A DNA stretch of 64,000 nucleotides, taken from assembly GCA_028023455.1 (NCBI GenBank), contig JAQFVV010006199.1, forward strand, positions 6,710,972 to 6,774,971, in the 5' to 3' direction. Below the pieces are notes generated by a model. That model did not search any database, was not told the DNA's origin, and saw nothing but the letters and a program-made list of their open reading frames with translations. The first letter of the stretch is position 1. Each line of letters starts with the position of its first letter. Origin of the DNA: Epiperipatus broadwayi (taxonomy: Eukaryota; Onychophora; Udeonychophora; Euonychophora; Peripatidae). Made by a program: the position numbers and the translations under genes. Below, piece by piece: positions 12,601-25,199 of the stretch.

Positions 12601-15432
12601 TTCTTTATATTTAATCTTTAGTCACATTATTCACTCATTACAAATACTCTTATACAATCTTTTTTTTTTTTGGAAGTTTTCAATCCTATAACCATCAAAT
12701 TATTATTACCAGATATCAATATGTAAAACCCTTTATTTTGTAAATAAGATACCAATATATCTTTTTTTACTATTGCTTCTTTTCATTTTTCAATTAACAT
12801 TCATCAATCTTGTTTTACAGATTTGTATTTAATTTTTTTCTACTCATTTCTAATAATAGATGTTTAAAGTTTTCACTTTATTTGCTCTTCTAACATTCTA
12901 TTTACTAATTTTAATTTTAGTTTTTTTCTTCTTTTTAAATCCGAAGCCTTTGGGGTTCAGTTGTTAATTAGACTGCTAGGCTTAATTTTGAGAAATAAAA
13001 TTTTCACAGAAGTAGTATTCTATTTGCTTTCCTTCCACATAAAATATAAATTAATTTAAAATAAAAACAGAAAAATATCAATACACCATTTTTTAAAAAA
13101 TATTGAAAATAATATCCAAGAAATTTATATAACTGAATAGTTTGAAAGTCTTAATTAAATTACACTTTTCCAAGATACTTATCACTTCTGATGCTTAAAT
13201 ATCCTATAATCTTTTTATTAATAAGATATTCAATTATTTTTATTTCTATAATAATTACATTGAGGTTATGATTGTAAAAAATAAAGAATAAAAAGTTTTG
13301 TTTGTGTGAAAATTTTTAATTATATATTGGATTATTTACATCAATTAATCTTGATTGTTAAATGTCTTTAGAAAACTACAATTTTTTTAAATACATTCAA
13401 CTGTTGGTAATAACACACAGGGTTATTAGTGATATTATTCTAATCATATTAGATACTGCTGGCCTAACCAGTGACAATACTAGCATAGAAATCAAACCTA
13501 AATCTTTAGATGCATGAATATTGAATTTAGTGATCCTCTAACTAATCAGATTATTCTGTCAAAGACAATAGTCAGTAGAAATTTCATAAACTTATCTATG
13601 AGTGTCTTCTTGATTTTTTCATCTTTTTCTTAAGGACAAAACTAGACTGAGATTATGAATTATTAGACTAGATTAATTTTTGAGCTTGTTTGTTACTGTT
13701 ATGCAAACAGCTTTTTTGAATTTTCTTCTTTGTACTTCTTACTATCTGTCCAATCTTTTCATAGTCAAACATATATTCATTGGTATATAATTATAAATTG
13801 TATTACAACTTCTAGTTATAAGTTTCTTATCAGCACACATTAACATTTACTTAAAATTTATTTATGTGCAGATTTGTATATCAATTTCTAGTTGTTAGCT
13901 CTGTTTTGAGTATTATATTCTTCAAGTAATGGTTAATATCACTACTCAATCTATAGAACCATGAGATAAATAACTGTGATAGAGCTTCTTGTTTCCATTT
14001 CAGAAAAATAAACAATGATAAATCCATGACTTTTTTAGCCATAAATATTTGACTTGATACTCTTTATAGACAGATTTAGCTTATTATTTTGACTGGTACA
14101 AAATTGAATTTGGATAACTTTTGTTTAGTTTGATTACAGTAGTTTTAAAGGAAATAAACAAGAATGATAATCATTCGTTACTTTACTTATCAATCATTCT
14201 AAAATTAAGTATCTTATGCTTTTATAAAGAAGGAAATAAATTATATAACTCATTACTTGGGTAAATAATTCAGAAAATTTAATAAATAAATTTAGACTTC
14301 TGTGAACAATAATTTTCTCTTCTATATTTTTAGTTTAATATGTTTATAATACTCTTTTACTTGCAACTTCAGTTGATTTTTCCCCTCTCTAAACTGCATT
14401 TAAGAAATATTTAAATTAGTTTAAAACAGCAATAACATATTTTATCTTTTAACAAGGACTTTTGTTCATTTTAACGCTTATGAATTCCAGAATATTGAGA
14501 CTACCTGAGAAATAATTTATCTTATAGCTACAATAAAAAACAGATTTCCTGTACTCGTCTATTCCATTTTTGTTAACATATATTTGTTACATTAAAAAAT
14601 TATTCAGGAAAATTTTAAGTATAAACAGAAAATTTGTCTACAGAATTGCATGGTTTTGGATTAAAGTGAGAGGAGGGGATATTTCCATTAAAAATGCTTC
14701 CATACTTTTTTATTTATTTAATATAGAATAAATACATATAAAGTGTATGTAAAGAAAAGTTTTTAAAAGATTGAAGTTATTATATTTTATTTAGATATTT
14801 TTCTGCTACTTACTGAATAAAAAAATATTTTTAAAAATATATATATTTCTTTCTGCTCCTATATCATTTCAGCACCTGAGGCACTTGTCTCTTTGCTCAC
14901 CTATCAAACTGGCTGTATATTCAATGTAAAGAGTCTCATGATACAGAAGGAGCATGCTATACTTATATCATGGGATTGAATAAAGACAGAGATTTTTTTT
15001 TTTTAATTCTAATAAGCTTAGAATATTTTTTTTAATAACTGGCTCATTAATCAGTAGATGGGCTATCTAGTTATTCTTAGCTAAAATGTAAAAGAATGAA
15101 AAAGCTCAAACTTTAAATGCATTTTTTATTATTCCACCACTAAAAGACCTCTGTACCGCAATGAGCTATTTAAATACTGATTTTTCTTTACATTATATCT
15201 AATAAAAGCTTTTAGATAAACAACTTTTTAAGAGTTTGTTACCCAAAAATTTATGAAAAAATATAAACAAAAACTTAATAATGATGTACTTTCTAAATAT
15301 TCAAACATTATAAAACTAAAATATCATGTACTGAAGAAAGCTCATTGTTTTTTAAGTCTTCACAAATTGGAGCTTAATAATTGTGGTTTGAATTTCTAAT
15401 ATATATTGTATATATTAATTTATTTAAATTAG
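6653..15432 (+). other. 8.8-kb intron B-C of the coiled-coil gene
   Basis: AT-rich intron bounded by gtaaat and aattag. It contains an RTE remnant at about 7640-9905 (separate entry). At 7141-7230 a GC-richer patch carries gcgggttcgcttcctggctg, which resembles a degenerate tRNA-type B box and may be a SINE relic. A (TAA)n run lies near 10273-10292 and an (AT)n run near 11449-11464. The rest is homopolymer-rich sequence with no supported gene. A patch at 13440-13530 contains gaaatcaaacctaaat, a possible minus-strand B-box relic. Confidence 0.6.
7640..9905 (+). pseudogene. RTE-type non-LTR retrotransposon remnant, fragmented RT
   Basis: Two landmarks in the right order define a decayed RTE element. 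GKALGNYGI at about 7955-7981 corresponds to the conserved GKAPG-DGI motif at the start of the RT domain. LPILTYGSETWAL at about 9525-9570 corresponds to the very conserved LP-LTYGSETW block near the C-terminus, followed by WAGHIAKK, RWTVEVLN and a final DW-W at about 9690-9885. Between them (8000-9500) the sequence is too decayed or rearranged to follow, and a short SINE-like word repeated at 18.56 kb lies at 8268-8310. Stops and frame breaks are abundant. The region may be two adjacent insertions. Confidence 0.75.
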
Positions 15433-15538
15433 GAGCTGTAATGATCTGGTAATATCAGAATCGGACTCATCCAGCAGTATCCACAGCATAGAAATGGAGC
15501 AGTATGTACCTGACCATGAGGATTCTGACACTGGCATG
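15433..15538 (+). CDS. Unidentified coiled-coil protein, exon C (acidic Ser-rich)
   Basis: Acceptor aaattag|g, donor catg|gtaaga, 106 nt. It enters with one base and ends on a codon boundary. It encodes SCNDLVISESDSSSS, then IHSIEMEQYVPDHEDSDTGM: an acidic, serine-rich stretch with several casein-kinase-2-like contexts. The base composition is clearly higher in G+C than the flanking intron, supporting a true exon. No domain is recognised. Confidence 0.75.
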
Positions 15539-18183
15539 GTAAGAAATAACTCTTAATTTAGTATAATATTTTTTTTTAAAAAAAGTTCTATTTTATTTAC
15601 ATTAAAAGATGCTGCAATGTATAATGTTATTGAGCAGTGAGAAGCAGCAAACTGATTACTTTGCTGCTTTGAAGCTTATTATCTTATGACTATATTCTGC
15701 AATATATTTGAAAAAGTATATGAGCACTGTAAATTAATTCATTCATTTTTTGTATTATTTTAAAAAATAATATTTGAAATCAAGATTTACTTTATAATTT
15801 TGTTGCATTAGCAGAAGTAATTCACTTCATTTATTCTAATCCAAAGCTATCTATTGTATGGTCGAGTATTCATCGATAGTGCTATGTACAGATCCCCTAA
15901 TTTCTAGATATTGAATTTCATCAGTGAGAAACATTCAGCAATAACTTTTGGATCTATTATCTAGTATCCATTGATTACTCAATCTTGCAATAAATGACTT
16001 TAGAATAGAGAAAACTAAGTGAATTACAACTTCTAATGCAGATGTGAAAGGTAAGCTGATTAATCCTAGGATATTTTGATAGTTTTTTTTATAATTTTAT
16101 CTTATATTTGCTTAGTTAAATTCATATTTTACATAAGTATGTGCAATATTTTGAAGATGTATAATGGACCCTTGTAATTTCTGAAATTTAAATCATATAA
16201 AAAAATCTTATACTGTTCTTTTAACTTAAAACATAAAGCATATAAAAAACATTCAGCTGCTATATTTATAGCAGTAAATTTTTTGATATGGTTTGTAAAG
16301 ATAGTGTTTACTTATAAAACAAAGAAAAAATATATATAATGTTACCAGTAGAATTGAAATTTCATTTTTATGTTTGAATTTTAAACTGCAGATTTAACTA
16401 CACTGTTCATTTCTTTTCAAATCCATTTTAAAATATATAATTTGAAAAGAGCTAAAATGCAATTTTTAAAAAATATTTTACTCCAATGTGGCATGGTTAT
16501 TGTAACATATATAATATATCAAATTTCATTCTTAATTTTTATGTTTATTTTGTATTATTATTGATATTTTCTTTTGATTGTCATCATCAGAAAAAATTAA
16601 AAGAACAGCTAACATATATTTTTTATAACTAAAAAACAAATTATATTGATATTATCATATGTTTATTCTTTGTGAATAAATTATATATTTATGTCTATAT
16701 ATATAATAATAGAAAATTTTCATGGATTTTATAAGTATTGAAAGTCTAATGAGACCTTTGATGTATTTTTTTTAATTAGAATTCCGCCACAATGTAACTA
16801 AATAAACAATCAATTAAAAACTGGATCAGTAAATTGAAATAACAACTAGCAACAATATTTCATCTTTAATTAATTACTTGCTTAGTTATATCATGACTTA
16901 GCTCTAATTAATATATATGGAATATATCATTAAACTTCAATATTTACATATATACACATATGTATCTCTACAACAAATTAATCACTATTATTTTATATAA
17001 ACATGTTCTCTAAATACTGTATAAACATTAAAAAAATAAAATTTGAAACTTTTAATATTAAAATAGTTTCAGTGATTATGTACTAAATATCTTATTAATT
17101 AAACAAAAAAATTGATTATCAAGTAATATTATTTACAAAAATTTATTAATTGATTTTTAATTTTAATAAAATTTGCATATTTATTTAAAATCATATAGAT
17201 ATTGTATCTATTATTTCCCACATTATTTAGAGATTTTTTTCTTTTAAATATAAGACTTTAATATTTGTTTAAAATTTAATCTTAAATGAATTTAATAAAA
17301 TTACATGCACACACATTCATGCATAAATGAATTAATTTTAGATATAACAATAATAATAGCAATTTTAAAAAGTATGGCAGTAATAACAACAGGATTTCAT
17401 TATTAAATTTACATTTTTATTCTCTTATTAACATTAAGATATTTAAAATCTCTATTTACTGATGTTTTATTACACACATATGCATACAATTAATTGAAAA
17501 TATAAATTTTAAATTATATCAATAATACTATTGCATGCTGATTTATTTGTGTGATGGAGTATTTTTTTCCCAATTAATTTTATTATATAAATTATAAGTT
17601 AAAATATAAATTAATGTGCACTAAATAAGTTTAATATATATTTAGAGTAAGAAGAGATATTGAAGAAAAAGTATAATTTAAAAACATATAATTAAAACTG
17701 TTAGTATTTTTAATGAAAATTAGAAAATAAAAACATTCTTAAGAGTTTGAAATAATTCCAGGGAATGAGATAAGTCATAAACTAGAGAGAGAAGCCAATG
17801 GATCAAACAAAAAAGACCACTTAGAAGAAAGGACTTGAACTGGCATCAAGACTAGTCTCAGTATTTAGTCACAAGTCAAGTGAAAGTTAAACTGGGATTA
17901 AATGATGCTAAAATATTGTTTTGACTAAATTATAATTTTTATAAACCTTCAGGTAAAAAATTGTAAATAACTTGTAAACAGTTTATGATTAAAATTAATT
18001 AAATATTTGTATCACTTTTATATTTATCTAATTATTAATATTGAATGAATATCCAGATTAATCTCTTTTTATTAATTTATGCTTTCATTTGAATTCTTTG
18101 ATGAGGTCAAAAGTTGAGGTGATCAGATGTAGCATATTTATAGACATAATCAAAAATAAAAAGTAACTTTAATATTTAAATAC

Positions 18184-18292
18184 AAATATATTGTCTACAC
18201 TGAACTTAATGTAATTAGAAGGGATTTGAACTCAAACTTTCAAGCTCCGTACATCTATCCACTCCATCTTATACAGTATAGACAATATATTT
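18184..18292 (-). repeat. Small element with 14-bp inverted ends and tRNA-like B box
   Basis: The two ends, 18184-18197 (aaatatattgtcta) and 18279-18292 (tagacaatatattt), are perfect reverse complements, as in a MITE of about 109 bp. The interior, read on the minus strand, contains gagttcaaatccc, which fits the Pol III B-box pattern GWTCRANNC. It also contains a segment (18212-18274) that recurs inverted at 18632-18686. It could be a MITE, or a tRNA-derived SINE flanked by chance palindromes. Confidence 0.55.
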
Positions 18293-18559
18293 AAATATTA
18301 ATATTCAGCCTGTATTCTGCCCATCTCTTTTCTGTGTATTTAAATGGACATATTAAAGTCTTATAAGTGAGAGGCCAATGTGATTTAAGGTCAATATAGG
18401 TATGACAATATTGGTATCAACAAGGGCTTTGAGCATTACATCATCAGATTGTCAATGAGATGGATGGCTGAAGAGTTGGAGAAGATTGAAACTTGTTCAT
18501 TAAAGTTTGAAGATTTGGTATTTTAATATAAACTGAGCACTGATTATATATGTGTCGGG

Positions 18560-18690
18560 GATGATGATATGGACCAACTGATGAGTATTGGTTGGACATC
18601 ATTTATCTTTTTCATGTTATGTGTATTGGTTGTATAAGATGGAGTGGATAGATGTAGGGATCTTCAGTTCAAATTCCTTCTAATTATAAA
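18560..18690 (+). repeat. SINE-like repeat copy, inverted partner of 18212-18274
   Basis: The stretch 18632-18686 matches the reverse complement of 18212-18274 over about 55-63 bp with a small internal gap (shared words: gtataagatggagtggatag and tctaatta, with a B-box-like ttcaaattcc). The start, 18560-18601, also recurs at 8268-8310 (shared word ccaactgatgagt.ttggtt). Three related copies in 10 kb indicate a dispersed short repeat family, probably tRNA-derived. Confidence 0.6.
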
Positions 18691-19162
18691 AAATAAATTT
18701 AATAATTAAATCTTACTAATAACTTATCAAATAAATCAATGCCACAGATTCAAAATATGCTATAAATTTTGATTTTTTTTTTTAATAAGGCTTCATCATT
18801 AATTTTAATTATTTTATCAATTGTGGTTGCCATATTAAAATATCAAGTTTGAATCTCATCAACTCATAATTCGTTAAATTGAAATTTTTTTTTAAAAAGG
18901 CATTGAATGTAATATATATTTTCTAATTTATGTGCAATATTATCTAATATGGTAGCTATATTTATTATGTGTGCAATTCTTTTGTAATTATGAAGATACA
19001 CCTCCAATTAAATAAAAATTAGGTTAATGAATCTAATGCAATGTATAGTACATATTTTTCAATTTATTTTTGATAAGAATGCTTATATTTATGGCAGAAA
19101 GTTTTGTCTTAAATAATGTAGAATCTTATCATGAAATTAGTAAATAAAAATAGTTAGGAAAC

Positions 19163-19290
19163 ACCTAAAAGCACTCTAAATATTGAATAAAGAATCAAAA
19201 ATAGAATGAATCCACCTATTCTTGATTGCTCTGATATTTATAGGTGGATTCATTCGATTCTTTGTTCAACATTTAAGAGTGCTTTTAGGT
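19163..19290. repeat. Imperfect hairpin / foldback element
   Basis: The left arm 19163-19218 and right arm 19241-19290 are reverse complements over about 50-56 bp with a few mismatches and one small gap (cctaaaagcactct against agagtgcttttagg, gaatgaatccaccta against taggtggattcattc). The loop is about 22 bp. A partial third copy of the arm (aatgaatccact.attctt) occurs near 19645-19670. This is a typical MITE or foldback structure; no target duplication was recognised. Confidence 0.75.
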
Positions 19291-20129
19291 CATAGCTTGG
19301 GGGAGGATGATTTACTCCATTTGTTTTCGTATACATTGAGCTATGTTTAATTTAAAGTTTAAATAATAGTTAAGCAAATTGAATTTTGTTAATGAAATGT
19401 ATAAAGCTTTATTTTATTTTTTTTTGAGGGGGCAATCAAAAATTTCATATTTATGATGAACATTTTGTCTTAGATGTAACAACAATCCTATTATGAAACA
19501 ATTAAATTACATAAATAACTTTAACTAATATAATACATTAAAGATCAGCCTTTTCAAGCTATTGTGCATGTGCTTTTATGAGTGTTAATAATAAATGAAT
19601 ACTTTAACTCCCAACACGAGATATAGTATTTATGAAAGAATAAAATGAATCCACTTATTCTTTCCAACCCAAATGCTTATATGTGGGCAAATCTTAAGTA
19701 CTGGAAACATAGAACTATAAAATAAATGCTTATTTAACTAATATAGTGCATATTTTTCCAATTTATTTTTAGTATAGTTTATTATCACGCGATTAGTTTT
19801 TTTTTTAATTGCATAATTAATAAAATTTGCTTCCATATCACCATTCTATTTCCTCCATATTGTGAAATGCCTGCCAAAAGTGCTCAAAATATAAATTAAG
19901 CATAAAAATCTAATAGTGAAATTATGAAGATTTATGTATTTATTAAAATGTAATGAATTTTTTTTTTTTTTTACTATGATAGAAAATATAATTTTCTAAA
20001 TATGATTTGCTAAAATTTACATAAATAAAATATTGTCTTTTGAAAATACAGAAATCTTTTTATCTTAATATGCATTCTTTAATTAACTTGATTTCTATTC
20101 ATGACTTAAGTATATTGATATTATTGTAG

Positions 20130-20229
20130 GAAAGTATGTCCTCTGCAGAGACGCCTAACAAGCGCGTGTCTTTGTCATGCAGTTTTTGTATGGAGGAAGG
20201 AGGCTGTTCCTTGACAGTAGAAAATGATG
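20130..20229 (+). CDS. Unidentified coiled-coil protein, exon D (Cys-containing)
   Basis: Acceptor attgtag|g, donor gatg|gtattt, 100 nt, beginning on a codon boundary and leaving one base. It encodes ESMSSAETPNKRVSLSC, then SFCMEEGGCSLTVEND, with three cysteines within eleven residues (C-S-F-C and, seven residues later, G-G-C). They could be a small metal site, but no partner ligands are evident. Codon composition is distinctly richer in G+C than the intron. It is followed 77 bases later by exon E. Confidence 0.8.
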
Positions 20230-20306
20230 GTATTTTTTTTATTCCTTTTTTTTTTTTGTACTTAAAACCTTGATTTATTTTGATCTAACGTAATATTTTT
20301 TTCCAG

Positions 20307-20389
20307 CTTTATTCAAACAATTGGAACTACTAAAACAAGAAGTTAACAAACTCAAATGTGATAAACTTGATCTTCTTCGACAGAATGTG
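20307..20389 (+). CDS. Unidentified coiled-coil protein, exon E (coiled coil)
   Basis: Acceptor ttttccag|c, donor tgtg|gtaaat, 83 nt, in phase with exons D and F. It encodes ALFKQLELLKQEVNKL and then KCDKLDLLRQNV, with leucines and valine at heptad spacing: the start of a C-terminal coiled coil that continues in exon F. A 77-base intron separates it from exon D; the following intron is 8 kb. Confidence 0.8.
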
Positions 20390-22259
20390 GTAAATATATA
20401 TTATTTGAAAATAATTTTTATATAAATATTTTGTTTAAAACAATCTTGCAATTTTTTAAAAAATAAACATTTTAGAAATACTTATTAATATGTTGTTTTA
20501 TGTAACAAATAAGAATTTTTACATTACTTACTTTAAATAAATAAATGGAGAAAATGAAAAAAAAAAATTATATCTTGGTAATAAAAGTATCCAATTTTTA
20601 ATATACTGGTAGAATACAATTTATCTGACTAGTTTTGACAACTCTCAGCTAATGTTATTAATGAGACTTAAATTTTCATAACCACCCGGTTTTATTATTT
20701 AAGATTTTTTGTTTATTTTGAATACAGATGCATTAAAAATATAATTAACACAATACAATAAATGTATACACACATTTAAGTAAATACTAGTACTAAATTA
20801 AGAAACTTAACTGATGTGAACAATGTTTCTCTTCGTTATTATTTTTTTTTAAGTAAAGAAGAAAAAGTTTTATTTTTCTTTGACATAATAAAGCAAGAAC
20901 TTTTTAACTGCAGAAGCAATTGGATGGGAATAAATAAAATATTTACTCCATAAAATGTGAGTTTTTTAAAAAATTTACTTAGATTAAAAAAAGTGTGAAC
21001 TGATGAGTATTTTTTTCTACTTTGATTATATATAATAAAAAAATGTACAGAAAGTATCTATACATAAAATATATTAAACGTGGTTTATATTTGTTTAAGT
21101 TTCCAGCATCATGTGAGTGCTTTAAAGAAATGGTGGGACAATTGATAATCCAAACAATTAGAATCCAAATAAAATTTTCCAAGCATTTGAATTCACTTAG
21201 TTTTTTGAATGGCATGCAACGAAAATTTTAAAACCATATATTTCTGTATTAGAATCTGATTATAAAAATAAACTCATAATTTCAAAAATAGCATTGATTG
21301 ATTCTCTATCATATTTTGCCTTAAAAAATAACTTGTTTAGAGGCAATCAGCCCGTGATTTGGAGTCTCCCCTAACCTTGATATATTCTAATGAAAATGTT
21401 CACTGCAATCAAGTTTCCAAAATACACGAGAATACAAAAAAATCAATTTTTTAAAAATTTATTGCATCTCATTTCTTGGTGAAGTTTAAAAAATACATTT
21501 ACCATTTTAGAATAGTTTTTAACATCATTTCTCAAAACGTTTGTGTAAATACTTTTGAAACTTGTCTACTCTACTTTTTCAACTTAAACTCTTCTAGGAT
21601 TTTTCATCTATTAACAATTCTTCATCTGAATAGTTTGCAAAAATATCTTTTTTAATCTTGATTTATTTATCAAATTAAATGTTTTCCAATACGAATCCAA
21701 TTGTGTTGTATTCATTCTTTAAAAATAATTTTTATAAGTGTTAGCATGATGTGCAAAGAAGAAAGTTATTAAGAGTTAACAGATAGAACTGTTTTTTTTT
21801 TTTTCTGGATAAAATAAAGTATATTTTATACAATTCTTCGGAATATAATGTTTTTTGCTTGTTTCTATTGTCTTATTTATATAGTAACATAACTACAATC
21901 TTAGCAATGATCTTTAAGTATTTCCGTTTATATTTCAATTTCACGACTTATGTTACTGTTTCATAATTCCACATTTACTATTGATAAATGGGTATAAAAA
22001 ACTTAGTTTTTTTAGAATATCTTACTTATTATCGTTAACATCCATTTTATTGCTTTAGTCTTTCTCTTAAAACCCAATTAAACTTATTTTAGCTACTCTA
22101 TAGCTATCCATAAACTGTAATTTACCAAATGTTTTTAACTTGCTTTTTCTAGCCGTTTTATAAAAGTTTGATGTCCATATTCACGTTTTTCTACTTTTAT
22201 TTTTTTTTTCTAAAATATATATATCTTTTCAGGAACAGACAATTTACCATTTATTTTTT

Positions 22260-23020
22260 TCATACAATTCTCATTTCATCACATCCGTTTTATGAAAATA
22301 ATTTTTATTTGCTCCCTTTTCCCCAGCACATCATTTATTAATTTTTTTTCATATCTATCTAAATAACCTTTTTGGTTGTTCAAAATGATTTCTAAATACT
22401 TAAATTTATTTATGTCCACATTTATTTTGCCTAAAAAAATTTTTTCTAGCATTTATTATTATTACTTTTCTTCACTAAATTTAATCTTTTTTTTTTAGTC
22501 ACAAGTTAGAATATTTCCGGTTTTTTTATTTACTGCATATAAGACTAAATTAACAGCAAAAAAAGCTGACAAAATGTATGCCTTTTTATCATTCATTAAG
22601 GATCTTTTATCATCCCTTTCTCTTACCAAAGAATATGAGATTCTTACCTCAACTTTATACTACTTTAAAATCAGACTCTATATACTTTGCGATTGATAAG
22701 AATTCATTAATATCTCTACTGCCATATTTAACAAATCTTTCTACTCTATTTCTATTCACTTGTTAGTTGTGTGATTATAAATAGTATTATCCATATGCTA
22801 ATCAGATCTAAAAACTTCATTAATCTTATTTTTATTATTTTCCTCCCATTTATTTTTTTAATAATCTTATAAGCAGATGTTTTATACTCCACTGAACTTA
22901 TTGCAACTGATCTGTAATTAGTGAGGTTTCTATGATTTTTATTATCTTTAAAAACAACCTCAATCTTATATTTTTTTAACTATTTGAAACTTCTTTCCTT
23001 CTATATTAAAATATGATACC
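22260..23020 (-). pseudogene. Non-LTR reverse transcriptase remnant (N-terminal RT)
   Basis: Read on the minus strand, 22861-22970 translates as IEVVFKDNKNHRNLTNYRSV, then AISSVEYKT..AYKII. This corresponds to the LINE RT block usually written as W---VV-P-(FK)KGD---NYR(P/G)I-L-S--YK. The invariant NYR is present. The flanking sequence to 22260 keeps the strand asymmetry of a decayed coding sequence but no clear YADD. Stops are frequent. Motif identity is seen; the exact clade (RTE or R1/Jockey-like) is not determinable. Confidence 0.6.
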
Positions 23021-23689
23021 TTGCAAATAAAATTAGAATCACTATTGTATTCATTATCTGCTTTTTTTAATATCTTGTTTATTAATACATAATCTAACAA
23101 CTAAAGTTATTTCTAAACCAAATATGCATTTGATCAATCTCAATGTTCAAGTTTATTCTCTGCCAAAAAGATTTTAATAATTGGCTATTTTTATAGTCAC
23201 AATCGTCAGTTTCTAAAATATATCTTCAGCAATCATTATTTTCTTTCCTTTTTTCTTAAAAATTTGCATATTCACCATCAAATATTCATAAATTCTGATT
23301 CCATTTCAGTTTATCATTTCCACTAGCCATATGCACTGTACCATCCTTTCCTGAATTCATTTTATTTCAACTAACATGTCACTTATAATTAAAATTTAAA
23401 AATTATGATGTAAATTCTATATCCCAGTCTGCCTTTATATTCTATTAATTATTCCCTCCAGAATAAATTTTGCAAAAAAAAAAAAAAAGGTTCATCTGTT
23501 TAAATATTTCATATTAAGCTCTTTATGGTTTATTGTCCTTTTTAATTCAGATCATTTCTCTGGTATCTTCTTCTTTCGCATATTTATATACCCAATTTTA
23601 ATTATTTTCTTCTCTCCCACTCCTCCCTTTCTTTTGCACAAGCTCTATTATTACTCCTTTCACCATATTAAAGCCATTTATTATAAACT

Positions 23690-23935
23690 TGAGTAATCAA
23701 TGGACACCAGATAGTAAAATTCTATATCCCCAAAAAAGGATTCAAACCTGAAATTAATGCATATGGTAGTTAATTTTTATTCCTTTATACTTTTAAAAAT
23801 TTGAACCATTTTAGAGATATGCTATTACATAACTGTGTCATATACTTCCAAGAGTTCTTTTCACTAGCCATTCATTGAAAGCTTGAGTAATCCATGTACA
23901 CCAGACAGTATATTATTATATTTCCATCCCCAGAC
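23690..23935. repeat. Locally duplicated SINE-like segment
   Basis: A stretch at about 23690-23735 (cttgagtaatcaatggacac, then cagatagta...ccccaaaa) recurs at about 23882-23935 (cttgagtaatccatgtacac, then cagacagta...ccccaga). The two copies are about 190 bases apart in the same orientation. Between them aaaggattcaaacctgaa reads on the minus strand as a B-box-like word (ggtttgaatcc), suggesting a tRNA-derived SINE dimer or two insertions. Confidence 0.55.
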
Positions 23936-25199
23936 TGATTTCTAGTTTTCACTAAAGAAATCAAGTCAGAAACCAGTATAGGCTAAGAGTAAGCACTATA
24001 CCATTTGTTTTTCATTTGATTTACCCAAACTTACAGTAGATGCTTTAGAATGATAAAAGTTGCTCTTAGAAATATTTGGGAAAATGTGGTCTTATAATAT
24101 GGCTTTAAGTATATATGTCAATATAAGATTCCACACATCTAAGAATACAATGCAATTTTTTCCACAAAATTTATTTAACCATTATTTATAAAATAAGACC
24201 TATTTAAATTCATACTGAATGTCAAACACAATCCAAATATATCTTTTCCTTTAGAATTTTTTTCAAACTGTTAAGTCTATATTTTTGTACCTTAGTCACA
24301 TGTGATTTGATGAAAATGTCTTCTTAAATAAATTCAGATGTTTTTGCATAGGCTCCAAAACCATTATTTACCACAATAAGCTCATCTATTTCTTATTTAT
24401 TATTGTATTTTTCCAGCTCTGGTTCATTTTTCTTTTTTTCTTCTATTATCCCATTTTAATAAAAATTGTTGCATTAGTAGTACTGTTTTACCTTCATATT
24501 TCTCAATGTTATTATTAATTTTAAAAATCATAGAATCTATAATCTTTTTGCCTTTGAATTTCTTCCATCCTTCATCTAATTTATCCAGCTTCTCCTTCAT
24601 TATCCTACATTCCAAAAATATTCCAATGTTCTATTTTTACCTTTCCTGGTATCTAAAGCCCCTACCCTTGCATCAAATAATAATGTCTTTATAATACTTT
24701 ATATAATTTTTATAACTCCAAACTAACACATCCATTCTTTTTCCCTTATCCAATCATAATTATATACCTCTTATACATATTTATTCCTATTATTATATTA
24801 ATATATGAAAACAAACTGTCTACTATTCTACATATTGGAACTTGCCCAATGTTTTTTTGTCTTCATGATATATTCCAATTAAATACAATTTTTAATCTTT
24901 TTTTTTTCATTTATTATAACTTTCCAAATATTTTTAATCTTTCTCATTTAAAACAAAAATATCTATCTACTTTTTATATTCTATCTAAAAATTTCTAAGT
25001 TTGGAATAATAATATATTAAAGGATATAGGATAAAAACTTTAGAAGGGAGCTTATTTTTATTTAGTGCAAGAGCAGAAACTTTATATACCAGTGAAAGAA
25101 AAGCAAAAATTGAATAAGGCTTAAATAGTTTTTCTGGCCATTGAAAGTATTTATTTTTAAAATGTTGAAAGAGAATCAAGATTTATTGTATTAAAGTGA

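Larger units (their letters stand above)
15539..20129 (+). other. 4.6-kb intron C-D of the coiled-coil gene
   Basis: AT-rich intron containing repeat debris described separately: a possible tRNA-SINE relic at 17760-17900 on the minus strand (ggacttgaactggcat, a B-box-like word), an inverted SINE-like pair at 18184-18690, and a hairpin element at 19163-19290. The sequences around 19016-19080 and 19735-19785 share words (catatttttc.aatttattttt), suggesting a local duplication. No gene is seen. Confidence 0.6.

Noticed and set aside
14860-14945. Extra exon of the coiled-coil gene (acceptor atttcag at 14872, donor-like aatgtaaag)
   Set aside because: Inserting it after exon B creates an immediate in-frame TGA in the required phase, whereas B joins directly to C in frame.
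20979-21231. Two opposed open frames of 69 and 78 codons
   Set aside because: They overlap almost completely on opposite strands in AT-rich intron, with no codon bias, domain or splice evidence.
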